55,768 nt of DNA from Proteobacteria bacterium HN_bin10 (GTDB taxonomy: Bacteria > Pseudomonadota > Alphaproteobacteria > Caulobacterales > Aquidulcibacteraceae). Positions 25,808 to 34,809 of the stretch are shown here, piece after piece. The notes below the pieces were generated by a model. It ran no database searches, was not told the origin of the DNA, and saw nothing but the letters and a program-made list of their open reading frames with translations. The stretch spans positions 40,965 to 96,732 of the forward strand of contig LWDN01000041.1 of NCBI GenBank assembly GCA_002083515.1. Direction: 5' to 3'. The translations under genes were made by a program, and so were the position numbers. The first letter of the stretch is position 1, and each line of letters starts with the position of its first letter.

Positions 25808-28336
25808 TTGAAATCGAAGAATTTCGCCTATCGGCACTGGCTCTTGGCTTCTTCGGCGCTGTTCTTGTGCAGCCCGCCTCTGAGCGGGGCTGCGTTCGCG
25901 CAGACAACGGCGGCGGCCGAGGACGCCGCTGAGACCGGCGAGGAAGACGAAATCGTTGTTTTCGGCACCACGTCGCGGAACCGGTCGTTTATCACCTCGT
26001 CTGTTGATGCGACATCCGCATCGGCCGAGGACATCGTACGTCTTGCGCCCAATTCCTTGGCTGACACGCTTGAACTTGTTCCCGGCGTCTTCGTTGAAGG
26101 CACGGCTGGCGCGGTCTCGAACAATTATTCAGTGCGCGGACTCCAGGGCGGCGCGCAGCGGTTCATCGCGCTTGAAGAAGACGGCATGCCGATCGTGTAC
26201 CGCGGCGGCGGCGCCGACGAGTTCTTCGCGCACGACATCACGATCGACGGACTTGAAGCTATCCGTGGCGGCACATCCGGCATTTTGAGCGTCAATGGCG
26301 CGGCGGCGGCGATCAACTTCATTCCGAGAACGCCGAATTTCGACGCCAGCGAAGCGATCGCCAGGCTGACGGTGGAATCGTATGGCGAACGCCGCGCCGA
26401 CTTCTATTACTCAGCGCCGCTTAGCGCTGATCTCGCGTTCAATGTGGGCGGCTATGTAAGTTCGAGCCCTGGGGTTCGTGAAAACCCCTTCACTTATGAC
26501 ACCTACCATATTCGGGCGGCGCTAGAGCGGCGGTTTGAGGGCGGGTATGTCAGATTGACAGCCAAGGTCGGCGACCAACACGACGCTTACTACGCCGATT
26601 ATCCGCACACCTTTGTCAATGGGGAGCCGGGCAGCGTTGCCGGTTTCGATCAGTCGTTCGACAACATCGGCGGCACGGCCTTTGGCAGGATCGATGTGCC
26701 GGTGTCGACGTTCGTTTCGCCGAGCGGGTTCAGGACCTTTGCACTCAGCGAGGGCATCCATGCGGAAACAAGCCAGATAAGGCTCGATTTTGAAAAGCGG
26801 ATCAGCGACGAGTTCGACGTATTCGCCCATGTTCGTTATTTGGATCTCGCGTGGGACTTCAACGGGCTGTTTCCTGGCAGCGGCGTCGGCAACGCTGGTC
26901 TGACCACGGCGGTGAACTATCTGACGCCTGGGCCAAACTCTCCAATCAACGGCATGCTCACGGCGGGGCAGGCGGCGTTCCCATCCGCCGTGCGTTTCGG
27001 GTTCAGGAACCTCACCACAGGCGTGGTGACCCCTTCCACTGATACGGCCACGCTCAATGCGCTCAATGGCAACGGCCTGATGCAGCAAACCTGGCTCAAT
27101 CACGATCAACAAGAAGGAACTGATTTTGGGTCGAACTTCGGCGGCCGTTGGGAACATGACGGCGCCGGTTTCGCCAACTCGCTCACAGTTGGGTTGATGT
27201 ATTACGATGAGAGCCGCTCGCAAAATCAGGCGGGTACGGCGCATGTCATCAACGACGTGACGAATGATTCGCGCATCTACGACGTGGTCGCGCTCGACGC
27301 CTCAAACAATGTCGTGGGCACGCTGACCAATAACGGACTTGTCTCCTACGGCGAGTGGGGCGTGGGCATCAATACGACCGACACGCAGTCATTGTCCGTT
27401 TATGCAAATGACGAGTTGAGGATCGGAGAAAATCTGCACCTCGATTTCGGCGTGCGGCACGAGACCTTGGATGTCACGCGCCGTGATGGAAACGCGGCCG
27501 CGGTCAATCAACCGGTGCCGCCCGGCACGACCGGTCTCACCCAGAATGTCGGATCGACATGGGACGGGACCTACACAACGAGGGAGGCGAGTTGGGATCG
27601 GACCGCGTGGACGCTCGGCGCCAACTATCTTTTCACGCCGGATTTCGCGGTCTACGCGCGTTACGCCAAGGGGTTCCAAACCCTAGGCGTGGATGAGCCG
27701 GTCGATGTCACGCTCTACGAGGCTGGCGTTCGCTATCAGGGTGAGAGGCTGACCGCCTCGGCCACCATTTTCCGGACAGAGTTCGACAATCAATTCTATG
27801 GGTTCATCGATCCCATCAATCCCGCCATTCAGGGCGCCTTCCGCGCGGACCTGAGCACCGATGGGTATGAGATCAACGTGACCTACAGCCCGATCGACGA
27901 TTTTGTTATCGAGGCGGTCGGTGTCTTCCAAAGCCCCGAGCTGTCGAACGTGTTCATCAACAATGTCGCGACGCCGGCGTTTGAGGGCAACAGACCTGAG
28001 AGAACGCCGGAGACGCTGTTCACGATCACGCCCCGGTATACGCTCTTCAACGGCTTAGCGGAGGTCTATGGGCGCTACAAATTCGTTGGCGATATCTTCG
28101 CGGACTCCGGCAATGGCTTGGCGCTTCCCGAGTATGGCGTCACCAGCGTGGGCCTGATCCTCGATCCGACGGAGCGGCTGCGCATCACCCTTAATGCCGA
28201 CAACATCTTCGATGAGGTCGGGCTCACCGAAGGCAACCCGCGCCAAGGGCAGACGCAAAACGCCTCATCTGGCTTCTTCTACGGTCGGGGCATTGTGGGC
28301 AGGACCTATACGGCGAGCGTGACGTTCAGGTTCTAG
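25808..28336 (+). CDS. TonB-dependent outer-membrane receptor
   Basis: 842 aa from a TTG with GGGGAGG 5 nt upstream, which places a signal peptide (about residues 1-32, hydrophobic WLLASSALFLC, ending in AFAQ) at the N-terminus. An earlier in-frame ATG lacks this logic. The plug domain follows (SLADTLELVPGVFVEG, then YSVRGLQGG, then DGLEAIRGGTSGIL), and the beta-barrel ends in the aromatic TASVTFRF expected for outer-membrane insertion. It likely takes up an oligosaccharide, judging from the GH13 enzyme, MFS transporter and second glycosidase around it. Siderophore uptake is a less likely alternative. Confidence 0.9.
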   Translation: MKSKNFAYRHWLLASSALFLCSPPLSGAAFAQTTAAAEDAAETGEEDEIVVFGTTSRNRSFITSSVDATSASAEDIVRLAPNSLADTLELVPGVFVEGTAGAVSNNYSVRGLQGGAQRFIALEEDGMPIVYRGGGADEFFAHDITIDGLEAIRGGTSGILSVNGAAAAINFIPRTPNFDASEAIARLTVESYGERRADFYYSAPLSADLAFNVGGYVSSSPGVRENPFTYDTYHIRAALERRFEGGYVRLTAKVGDQHDAYYADYPHTFVNGEPGSVAGFDQSFDNIGGTAFGRIDVPVSTFVSPSGFRTFALSEGIHAETSQIRLDFEKRISDEFDVFAHVRYLDLAWDFNGLFPGSGVGNAGLTTAVNYLTPGPNSPINGMLTAGQAAFPSAVRFGFRNLTTGVVTPSTDTATLNALNGNGLMQQTWLNHDQQEGTDFGSNFGGRWEHDGAGFANSLTVGLMYYDESRSQNQAGTAHVINDVTNDSRIYDVVALDASNNVVGTLTNNGLVSYGEWGVGINTTDTQSLSVYANDELRIGENLHLDFGVRHETLDVTRRDGNAAAVNQPVPPGTTGLTQNVGSTWDGTYTTREASWDRTAWTLGANYLFTPDFAVYARYAKGFQTLGVDEPVDVTLYEAGVRYQGERLTASATIFRTEFDNQFYGFIDPINPAIQGAFRADLSTDGYEINVTYSPIDDFVIEAVGVFQSPELSNVFINNVATPAFEGNRPERTPETLFTITPRYTLFNGLAEVYGRYKFVGDIFADSGNGLALPEYGVTSVGLILDPTERLRITLNADNIFDEVGLTEGNPRQGQTQNASSGFFYGRGIVGRTYTASVTFRF

Positions 28337-28369
28337 GTGTTACGTCAGGCGGTGCGTTATGAACCGCAC

Positions 28370-28399
28370 GGCGGCGGGCTCGGTCACGGGCCCGCCGCC
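28370..28399 (+). promoter_or_regulatory. Intercistronic hairpin after the receptor gene
   Basis: A perfect 10-bp stem GGCGGCGGGC (28370-28379) / GCCCGCCGCC (28390-28399) with a 10-nt loop lies between the TonB receptor and the glycosidase gene. No T-run follows, so it may lower read-through or stabilise the upstream mRNA rather than act as a full intrinsic terminator. Confidence 0.55.
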
Positions 28400-28424
28400 A
28401 CATCGCTCGGGGAGGCGTCACTCC

Positions 28425-30476
28425 ATGACACGCTATGTGCGAGCGCTGCTCGCGATCACCTTCTTGGCTTTGTTTCCCGCCGCCCACGCTCAAGGCGACG
28501 GCTCTGACGCGTCGGGGAGGCTGAGCTATCAGGTCAGCGAGGGACAAAATCTGAACGCCTTCCTACGGGAGGGCAATGTCGCGGCGCATTTGTTGCTGCG
28601 GTCGGGAAGGGATCCCCGGATCGTGGTCGCCTTCCCGGCTGGCAATTCCGGCGTCGGCCTATGGTTCGAGCGCGTTCCCTGCGAGGTCAGCTGGCGCCTG
28701 GAAGGTGCGCCAGAACCCATCACATTGGCCGATCGGGCGGGGCGGCCGCTCTACGGCATTGTCGCGCGGGTGACCGTCGCCGCGCCGCGCCTCGCGGTAA
28801 GACAAGCCGTGCTTTCGAATGTGCGCTTTCTGCGCGACTATCAAGCCGTGGGTACGTTTCCCACTGAGGTCGTCGCGCCGATGCGCCGGCGTGGGCGGAC
28901 GTTCAGCTTTAGCCGCGACCGACTCGATGGCGCGCCGGGCTATCTCCTGACCGTCACGGTGGTGCGAGGCCGTCTGACGCGAACGGGGATCGTCGCGGAC
29001 GGCGATGGCGAAATCGGACTTGAGATTAGGGCGGCGAGCGGCGATCGGCCGCTGACTCCGCTCGACGAAAGGGATCTGCTGAACGACCGCGCCGCGCCTG
29101 ACCAAAGCGCGCGCGACACGCTCAGTTTTCTAAGTTATCGCGAAAAATTTCTGGCGGGATCCTGGCGATTCAACACCTATTTTGGTCGCGACACGTTGAT
29201 GTCGCTGCGCTTGCTGATGCCAGCTCTGCAGCCCGACGCGGTGGAGGCGGGTTTGGGGTCGGTGCTTTCGCGCCTGGCGCCGACGGGGGAAGTTGCCCAC
29301 GAAGAGGGTTTGTCGGAGTTCGCATTGGTCGAGCGTCAACGGCACAGCGAACCGGGAGGCGACGCCGCGACGCTTGACTATGGCATGATCGACGATGATT
29401 TCATGCTGGCGCCGGTGATGGCGAGCTACCTGCTCGACACCGCCGATGGACGCGCGCGCGCAGGCGCATTTCTCGACCAACGGTTTGCGCCGGAGAGCAA
29501 TCCACGCTCCAGCGTGAGCGCGGGCGCGATGCTTGTCGCCAACCTTCGTTTTGTCATCGCGCAGGCAAGACCTTTTGCCGCCAATCCTGAAGCTACGTCG
29601 CTGGTTTCGATCAAGCCTGGACGGATGTCGGGTAATTGGCGCGATAGCGACGAAGGTCTGGGCCGCGGGCGATTTGCCTATGACGTGAATGCCGTGTTCG
29701 TGCCAGCTGCGCTCGCGGCGGCGGACCGCCTGTTTCGCGCAGGGATGCTCGACCCATACCTGACGAGCGCGGATCGAGCTGCGCTGGGCGAGGCCGGCCG
29801 GATGGCGTCGGTATGGCGCAGACGCGCGCCGCCGCTCTTTACCGTATCGCTTCCCTCCGCTGAGGCCCGCGCGGCCGTCGCACGCTACGCCGAACAACTC
29901 CGTGTGCCAGCGGACGCCGCGCTTGCTTCGGTCGGACAACGGCCGCTAACTTTCCATGCGCTGTCCCTCGACGAGCATGGCGTTCCAATCCCAATACTGC
30001 ACTCCGACGAGGGCTTTGCGTTATTGTTCGGTGCGCCGCCGCCTGAATATGTTGACATGGCCGTGGCGGCTACGATGCGTCCCTTTCCCGCCGGTCTGAT
30101 GACAGACATCGGCCTCTTGGTGGCCAATCCGGTGTTCGCGGACGGCGACGCCCAGGCGCGGTTCACAAGAAACCACTACCATGGCGCGGTCGTGTGGTCG
30201 TGGCAGCAAGCAATGCTCGCGGCCGGTTACGAGCGCCAATTGGCGCGCACGGACTTGCCCGCCGGGACACGCCGCCGCTTGGTCGAAGCGCAAACAGCAT
30301 TGTGGCGCGCGATTGCGGAATCGCGCGTGGTGCGGAGTTCAGAGCTCTGGTCGTGGAATTATCAGGATGGGCGTTACCGGGTCGCGCCGTTCGGGGCGTC
30401 CAGCGCCGATGTCGATGAGTCGAACGCAGCCCAACTTTGGAGCACGGTTTATCTTTCCGTGCAGCCGCCGCGTTAG
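28425..30476 (+). CDS. Secreted putative six-hairpin glycosidase
   Basis: 683 aa from the ATG at 28425 with GGAGG 9 nt upstream. A signal peptide is clear (VRALLAITFLALFPAAHAQ). The N-terminal third appears beta-rich. From about residue 240, SWRFNTYFGRDTLMSLRLLMPAL, then GEVAHEEGLSEFA, YGMIDDDFML, NWRDSDEGLGRGRFAYDVNAVFVP and LWSWNYQDGRYRVAPFG follow. The RDTL segment and acidic residues are reminiscent of (alpha/alpha)6-barrel enzymes such as glycogen-debranching or GH15/GH63-like families. I cannot assign a family with confidence. Position after the receptor suggests periplasmic trimming of imported oligosaccharides. Confidence 0.6.
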   Translation: MTRYVRALLAITFLALFPAAHAQGDGSDASGRLSYQVSEGQNLNAFLREGNVAAHLLLRSGRDPRIVVAFPAGNSGVGLWFERVPCEVSWRLEGAPEPITLADRAGRPLYGIVARVTVAAPRLAVRQAVLSNVRFLRDYQAVGTFPTEVVAPMRRRGRTFSFSRDRLDGAPGYLLTVTVVRGRLTRTGIVADGDGEIGLEIRAASGDRPLTPLDERDLLNDRAAPDQSARDTLSFLSYREKFLAGSWRFNTYFGRDTLMSLRLLMPALQPDAVEAGLGSVLSRLAPTGEVAHEEGLSEFALVERQRHSEPGGDAATLDYGMIDDDFMLAPVMASYLLDTADGRARAGAFLDQRFAPESNPRSSVSAGAMLVANLRFVIAQARPFAANPEATSLVSIKPGRMSGNWRDSDEGLGRGRFAYDVNAVFVPAALAAADRLFRAGMLDPYLTSADRAALGEAGRMASVWRRRAPPLFTVSLPSAEARAAVARYAEQLRVPADAALASVGQRPLTFHALSLDEHGVPIPILHSDEGFALLFGAPPPEYVDMAVAATMRPFPAGLMTDIGLLVANPVFADGDAQARFTRNHYHGAVVWSWQQAMLAAGYERQLARTDLPAGTRRRLVEAQTALWRAIAESRVVRSSELWSWNYQDGRYRVAPFGASSADVDESNAAQLWSTVYLSVQPPR

Positions 30477-30480
30477 TCAC

Positions 30481-31161
30481 TCACTGGGCGGACAAAAAAC
30501 TCGTCACGGTCAATCGCCCGATCGCGGGATCGGAGAAGAGTTCGCGATCGGCGCGGATGGCGCCGCTGTGGAGCAGACGGCCTCGATAGATAAGGGCGCG
30601 GTTGAAGCGCCCCTCGAAGTGCGCGGTGCGCTCGAAAATTGCGCTGTCGCCATTGATATAGGCTGCCGGGGGTGGGCCATGTTCCGCGAGATCTGCATTG
30701 AGGCTATCGAAATAGGCGCCGCTCCGTTCGGCGGTCAGGGTCTCGAACTGCGTTGAGCGATGACGATAGAAGCTGGTGCCGTCATCGTCATCCAAGGCGA
30801 GATAGTGGAGGATGGCCATCCGGCCGGGCTCCAACGCATCCACATGCGGCAGCCTTTGTTCAACGGAAAGGAGATCAGGAGGCGTAGTGACAAGCGAATA
30901 GGTCGCGCGCAATACGCTCGCGCCTTGGCGAAATCCGAATAGCTCGCGCATCACGCTCGCTATGATTGGCTGCACGGCCTCGAAATAGTGCGCGGGCGCT
31001 GGGGATTTGACGCCTGGATAGTGAAGCTCGTCACGCGCGAACGCAGCCTTGGCAGCTTGTTGGCGGAGGCTGTGCGGATCCGGTGCGAAATCGTCGATCA
31101 CGACGACGGTCTCTCGCTCTTGTCCGACGCTCGCAACGCTGACCGAGGGGCTGGTCATCAC
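30481..31161 (-). CDS. DUF6445 family protein
   Basis: 226 aa. It reads VVVIDDFAPDPHSLRQQAAK at the N-terminus, then LPHVDALEPGRMAILHYLALDDDDGTSFYRH, and NRALIYRGRLLHSGAI. The HVD pair and the later LLHSG resemble the metal-binding HxD...H pattern of 2-oxoglutarate/Fe(II) oxygenases, but this is a suggestion, not a proven activity. DUF6445 genes often accompany halogenase-like genes and TonB receptors in Caulobacterales and Xanthomonadales. The start overlaps the halogenase stop by 4 bp, so the two are co-translated. Confidence 0.75.
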   Translation of the reverse strand: MMTSPSVSVASVGQERETVVVIDDFAPDPHSLRQQAAKAAFARDELHYPGVKSPAPAHYFEAVQPIIASVMRELFGFRQGASVLRATYSLVTTPPDLLSVEQRLPHVDALEPGRMAILHYLALDDDDGTSFYRHRSTQFETLTAERSGAYFDSLNADLAEHGPPPAAYINGDSAIFERTAHFEGRFNRALIYRGRLLHSGAIRADRELFSDPAIGRLTVTSFLSAQ

Positions 31162-32702
31162 GCGTGGTGGCCGGGCGCCGGTTGGTCCTGGGCGCCTTGG
31201 CGCCCGGCGCCAATGACGGCCAGGATCGCCTGCTCGTGCACGGGGAGGGTTGGCAGGCTACGCGCGATGACCTGTTCGATGTGTTCGAGTTGCGCGAGGT
31301 TAGAGTTTGTGTCGAGCATATCGGCGAGGGGGTTGTAGTCGCCGGGGTCGATGCCCTGGCCACTGAGGACGGCGATCCAGCTGGCCTCTTTGAACAAATC
31401 GTCGGTTCCGACAAGCACGCGCCCCGATCTCCGATACACCGACTCTTTTTCAACGAGACTGTCGGGCAAGGGCATGTGCCGGCAATACTCCCACAACGGC
31501 TCATGTCTTCCGCTGGTTGCATGATAGTGCAGGATCAGGAAGTCCTTGATGTTGTCCATGTCGAGCGCGAACAGGCGATTGAACTGCCCGGCCAAGCCAG
31601 GATCGCAGTCGCTATCGGGAAACAAAGCCAGCAATTTCGCGATGCCGCTTTGGATCAAGTGAATGCTGGTCGATTCAAGCGGCTCGAGAAATCCAGCTGA
31701 CAAGCCGATCGCAACCACGTTGCGGTCCCAAGTTTTTCGCCGCCGCCCCGCCGTGAAGCGAAGGAACCGCGGGTCGGCGAGCCTCTCGCCGTCGAGATTG
31801 GCGAGCAACAGTTCGGCGGCGGCTTCGTCGCTCGTGAAATTGCTGCTGTAGACGTAACCGTTCCCTGTCCGGTGGCGCAGCGGGATGCGCCATTGCCATC
31901 CCGCGTCCCGCGCCGTCGAACGGGTGTAGGGCGTGATGGCCTCGCCGCGCGCGCAGGGAACGGCGGCCGCGCGGTCGCATGGCAACCAGTGCGACCAGTC
32001 GTCGTAGCCCGCGCCCAGTACGCCTTCGATAAGCAGCGCGCGAAATCCCGAGCAATCGATGAAGAGATCGCCCTCCAGACGATCGCCTTTATCGGTCGTG
32101 AGCGCCGTGACGAAGCCCGTTTCGGGATGTTGATCGACATGCACCACTTTGCCCTCGTGGCGCACGACGCCTTGCGCCTCGGACAGGGTGCGAAGATGGC
32201 GGGCGTAGAGCGCCGCATCGAAATGGTAGGCATAGCCTAAGGTGGACAAGATCGACTTCGGATCCAGCGCGGGCTTGGCGAAGCGGCCATCGAGCGCAAG
32301 TTGCGTGGCGAGAGAGTAGGCCGAGAGCGGAGTTTTCAAGCCGTCGCGACGCGCTCGCAGCCAGCGGTGGTGAAAGGACACCCCAGGCAGTGTGGCGCCA
32401 AATTGGCCGAAGGGATGGAAATAACGATGATTGGGCTCGGTCCAATCGACAAATTCGATGCCGAGTTTGAAGCTTGCTTGGGTGGCGCGCATGAACTCGG
32501 CTTCGTTGAGCTCGATCAGTTCATTGAACCAGTGGATCGTGGGGATGGTGGCCTCGCCGACGCCGACAATCCCTATCTCGTCGGATTCGACCAGCGCAAC
32601 CTTGATCCGAGGACTGAAGAGCTTGGCCAGGGCGGCGGCAGTCATCCATCCGGCCGTGCCGCCGCCAAGGATGACGACCTTATCGATGCGCTTGTTGTGC
32701 AA
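31158..32702 (-). CDS. Flavin-dependent tryptophan halogenase-like protein
   Basis: 514 aa from a TTG with GGAGG 5 nt upstream. The FAD motif is GGGTAGW near residues 13-19, then GVGEATIPTI. The catalytic lysine of this family falls at residue 79 (SFKLGIEF), and the WxWxIP motif is intact near 268 (GWQWRIP). The family chlorinates or brominates tryptophan or related aromatics using FADH2 from a partner reductase. Members inside TonB-receptor carbohydrate loci have no demonstrated substrate that I know of. No flavin reductase gene is nearby. Confidence 0.87.
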   Translation of the reverse strand: MHNKRIDKVVILGGGTAGWMTAAALAKLFSPRIKVALVESDEIGIVGVGEATIPTIHWFNELIELNEAEFMRATQASFKLGIEFVDWTEPNHRYFHPFGQFGATLPGVSFHHRWLRARRDGLKTPLSAYSLATQLALDGRFAKPALDPKSILSTLGYAYHFDAALYARHLRTLSEAQGVVRHEGKVVHVDQHPETGFVTALTTDKGDRLEGDLFIDCSGFRALLIEGVLGAGYDDWSHWLPCDRAAAVPCARGEAITPYTRSTARDAGWQWRIPLRHRTGNGYVYSSNFTSDEAAAELLLANLDGERLADPRFLRFTAGRRRKTWDRNVVAIGLSAGFLEPLESTSIHLIQSGIAKLLALFPDSDCDPGLAGQFNRLFALDMDNIKDFLILHYHATSGRHEPLWEYCRHMPLPDSLVEKESVYRRSGRVLVGTDDLFKEASWIAVLSGQGIDPGDYNPLADMLDTNSNLAQLEHIEQVIARSLPTLPVHEQAILAVIGAGRQGAQDQPAPGHHA

Positions 32703-32864
32703 GAGCGCCTCCGTGTCGAACTCGTGAACCGCGCCAACCTCACACTAGCGCGACGGTGGGGGCTGGCTCAAGAAAAACGCGTAACAAATGCATCACCCTC
32801 GGCCCACTCCATGGCGCATGTAGCGCCCGGGCGATGGCGGGCGGGGCGGGCATAAATACTGGGC

Positions 32865-33392
32865 TCAGGCGCAACCTGTCGGCGTGCAGGTCTCGTTGCC
32901 CACGCTTGACGAGGGGAGGCGCCGAGACTCCACAAGCGTCATCAGGTCTGCGCCCAGCTGCATGTCCGCGATATGACCGAAATTGTGCCGGTAAAGCCGT
33001 CCTGAACGGTCGTAGAGCAAGAGTGTGGGCGTCCCGCGCATCTGATAGGCGGCCATTGTTTGCGGTATGGCGCCTGCCGGGCTTGGTTCATCGACGCCGA
33101 CAGGGAAGCCAATGCGATATTCGTGAATGAACGCCTTAAGCGAGACAGGCGCCATGGCGTCGTGATGCTCAAAGACCGTGTGAAGGCCTATGACGCAGAC
33201 GTCTTTCTCAGCGAAGGACTCACGCACCCGCTGCGCTTGCGGCAATGCCTGCGCGACACAGCCGGGGCATAGCATCTGAAACGCCACCGCCATGACCACA
33301 CGCCCCCGCAGAGCGGCGAGCGTCAGCGGCGCGGGGGTATTGAACCACTGCGCCACACGCCATTCCGGCGGATCCAAATCGAGGGCGCTCAA
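32865..33392 (-). CDS. Thioredoxin-fold redox protein (AhpC/TlpA-like)
   Basis: 175 aa from a TTG that overlaps the protoglobin stop (TTGA); a longer frame would lie inside the protoglobin gene. AFQMLCPGCVAQALPQ gives a CPGC active-site pair, followed by a thioredoxin-fold pattern with RGTPTLLLYDRSGRL holding the cis-proline. No signal peptide is visible. It may reduce peroxides or disulfides. The C-terminus ends in ETCTPTGCA with two more cysteines, possibly a resolving or metal-binding pair. Coupling to a heme protein suggests a role in oxidative or nitrosative stress. Confidence 0.72.
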   Translation of the reverse strand: MSALDLDPPEWRVAQWFNTPAPLTLAALRGRVVMAVAFQMLCPGCVAQALPQAQRVRESFAEKDVCVIGLHTVFEHHDAMAPVSLKAFIHEYRIGFPVGVDEPSPAGAIPQTMAAYQMRGTPTLLLYDRSGRLYRHNFGHIADMQLGADLMTLVESRRLPSSSVGNETCTPTGCA

Positions 33393-33976
33393 AAGTCGCC
33401 GTCCTTGGCATAGGGTCTCGACCACAGAATGGCCTGCAGCAGTACAGCCTTGGTCCAAGCTGCGTGCATTTTGTCGACTTCCGCGGGACTCGCGCCCTTC
33501 TTGGCGAGGAATGGACGCATCGTGATCGAGATCGGCATGACCAGAGCCAGGAGATGGCGCATCGGAATGTGCGGCGGGGCGTTCGCGCCGTCGGTCTTGT
33601 TCTTACCGACGCGGTGATGCCGGCGGCCGATCTCGTCCTGCCAGGCAAGCCACGCGCCGTCGAATTCGGCGCGGCAAGTGTCGAGTATCCATTGTCCGAA
33701 GCGCTTGCGCACGGCGCTCAGATAGTCGCCGATTGGCTCGCCCGTGCTTGCATCGGCGAAATAGCGCACAAGATGGGGCGTCGCCGCCACCAAGCCGTAC
33801 CAGACGTCGAGGATTGCTTCGATCTGATCGGCGACAGCGGCCCCAGCTTGTTTCAGCGCCGCGCGGTCCTCCTCGCCAAACAACAGCGAGCCTTGGAGTT
33901 CAGCGAATTCCTCGGCGGAAATGGGCGATTGCGGCAGGGTTGCGTCGCCCAAACGATATCCCGGAATAGACGGCAT
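33389..33976 (-). CDS. Protoglobin-domain protein
   Basis: 195 aa from the ATG at 33976 with GGAG upstream. It starts MPSIPGYRLGD, continues with VWYGLVAATPHLVRYF and WLAWQDEIGRRHHRVGKNKTDG, and has ALVMPISITMRPFL. This matches stand-alone protoglobins, with the proximal heme histidine likely in the RRHHRVG segment. Protoglobins bind O2, CO or NO. It forms a two-gene operon with the thioredoxin-fold protein and is divergent from a MarR regulator, which may control it. Confidence 0.78.
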   Translation of the reverse strand: MPSIPGYRLGDATLPQSPISAEEFAELQGSLLFGEEDRAALKQAGAAVADQIEAILDVWYGLVAATPHLVRYFADASTGEPIGDYLSAVRKRFGQWILDTCRAEFDGAWLAWQDEIGRRHHRVGKNKTDGANAPPHIPMRHLLALVMPISITMRPFLAKKGASPAEVDKMHAAWTKAVLLQAILWSRPYAKDGDF

Positions 33977-34045
33977 AGGCTCTCGCTCCAAGGTCTAGTT
34001 GCTGTTGGTGTCGAGTCCATACTATAAACCCGGGATGGGCAGTCA

Positions 34046-34606
34046 ATGAAAAAGAGCGACTCGCTACCATCTGCGATGGCCTTGCGCGCCGTGCTCTTGC
34101 TGGAGCGGCTGGCGCGATTGGTGCGCGCCGAAGCACATGCGGGCGGCATCGCGCCCGCTCAATGGGAGGCGCTGCGATATCTCTCCCGCGCCAACCGCTT
34201 CTCGCGCACGCCAGCGGCGCTCGCCGATTATCTCGGCGCTACCCGAGGCACGGTGTCGCAAACCTTGATCGCGCTCGAGGACAAAGGGCTAGTGCGCAAG
34301 GCGGAGAGTTCTCGCGACCGCCGTTCGGTTGAACTCAGCCTAACCCCCGCCGGCAAGGCAATGCTGGAGCACGACGCAGCGAAGGACATCGCGCGCGACG
34401 TCGATGCCTCCGGGGAGGCGCGTGCATTGGCGCAGGCGCTGGAGGCGGCGCTTCACCAAGCACTCGAAAGACGCGGCGGCCGCGCTTTCGGCGTTTGCCG
34501 CACCTGCCGGCACTTCAGGCCTGGTTCAAAAACGCATCATTGCACGCTGCTCGACGCGGCATTGTCGGACGCTGACGCCGGCCAGGTCTGTTTCGAGCAC
34601 GCATGA
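34046..34606 (+). CDS. MarR-family regulator with C-terminal Cys cluster
   Basis: 186 aa. The winged helix-turn-helix is clear (PAALADYLGATRGTVSQTLIALEDKGLVRK, then DRRSVELSLTPAGK). After the dimerisation helices, a tail of about 40 residues carries C151, C154, C166 and C182 together with H164, H165 and H185. This could bind a metal or Fe-S cluster or act as a thiol sensor; ordinary MarR proteins lack it. It is divergent from the protoglobin operon and heads a plus-strand operon with a small protein and an NTF2-like enzyme. Confidence 0.85.
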   Translation: MKKSDSLPSAMALRAVLLLERLARLVRAEAHAGGIAPAQWEALRYLSRANRFSRTPAALADYLGATRGTVSQTLIALEDKGLVRKAESSRDRRSVELSLTPAGKAMLEHDAAKDIARDVDASGEARALAQALEAALHQALERRGGRAFGVCRTCRHFRPGSKTHHCTLLDAALSDADAGQVCFEHA

Positions 34607-34791
34607 TGCGCGCCTATATCGTCACCTACTTTGACCGCAATGGCGGCGTTGAGAAGCAGGATGCGCTGAGGTTTGCATCCGACGACGCCGCCATTGACGC
34701 TGTTGGCGAAAGCCCTCACAGGCATGCGATTGAGATCAAGGACGGTGAGCGCCTCGTCGCTCGCTTTCCGCCATGGTTAGCTACGCCTTGA
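34603..34791 (+). CDS. Small hypothetical protein
   Basis: 62 aa, starting in an ATGATG that overlaps the MarR stop (ATGA), which supports it as a real operon member. It begins AYIVTYFDRNGGVEKQD and ends GERLVARFPPWLATP. It has no signal peptide, membrane segment or recognised domain. The next gene follows after 18 bp. Confidence 0.6.
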   Translation: MMRAYIVTYFDRNGGVEKQDALRFASDDAAIDAVGESPHRHAIEIKDGERLVARFPPWLATP

Positions 34792-34809
34792 AGAGAGGAG
34801 GGGCGCGTC

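Noticed and set aside
28359..28424. Earlier in-frame ATG for the secreted glycosidase
   Set aside because: It would place 22 residues before the signal peptide and run through the hairpin; the ATG at 28425 has a good ribosome-binding site.
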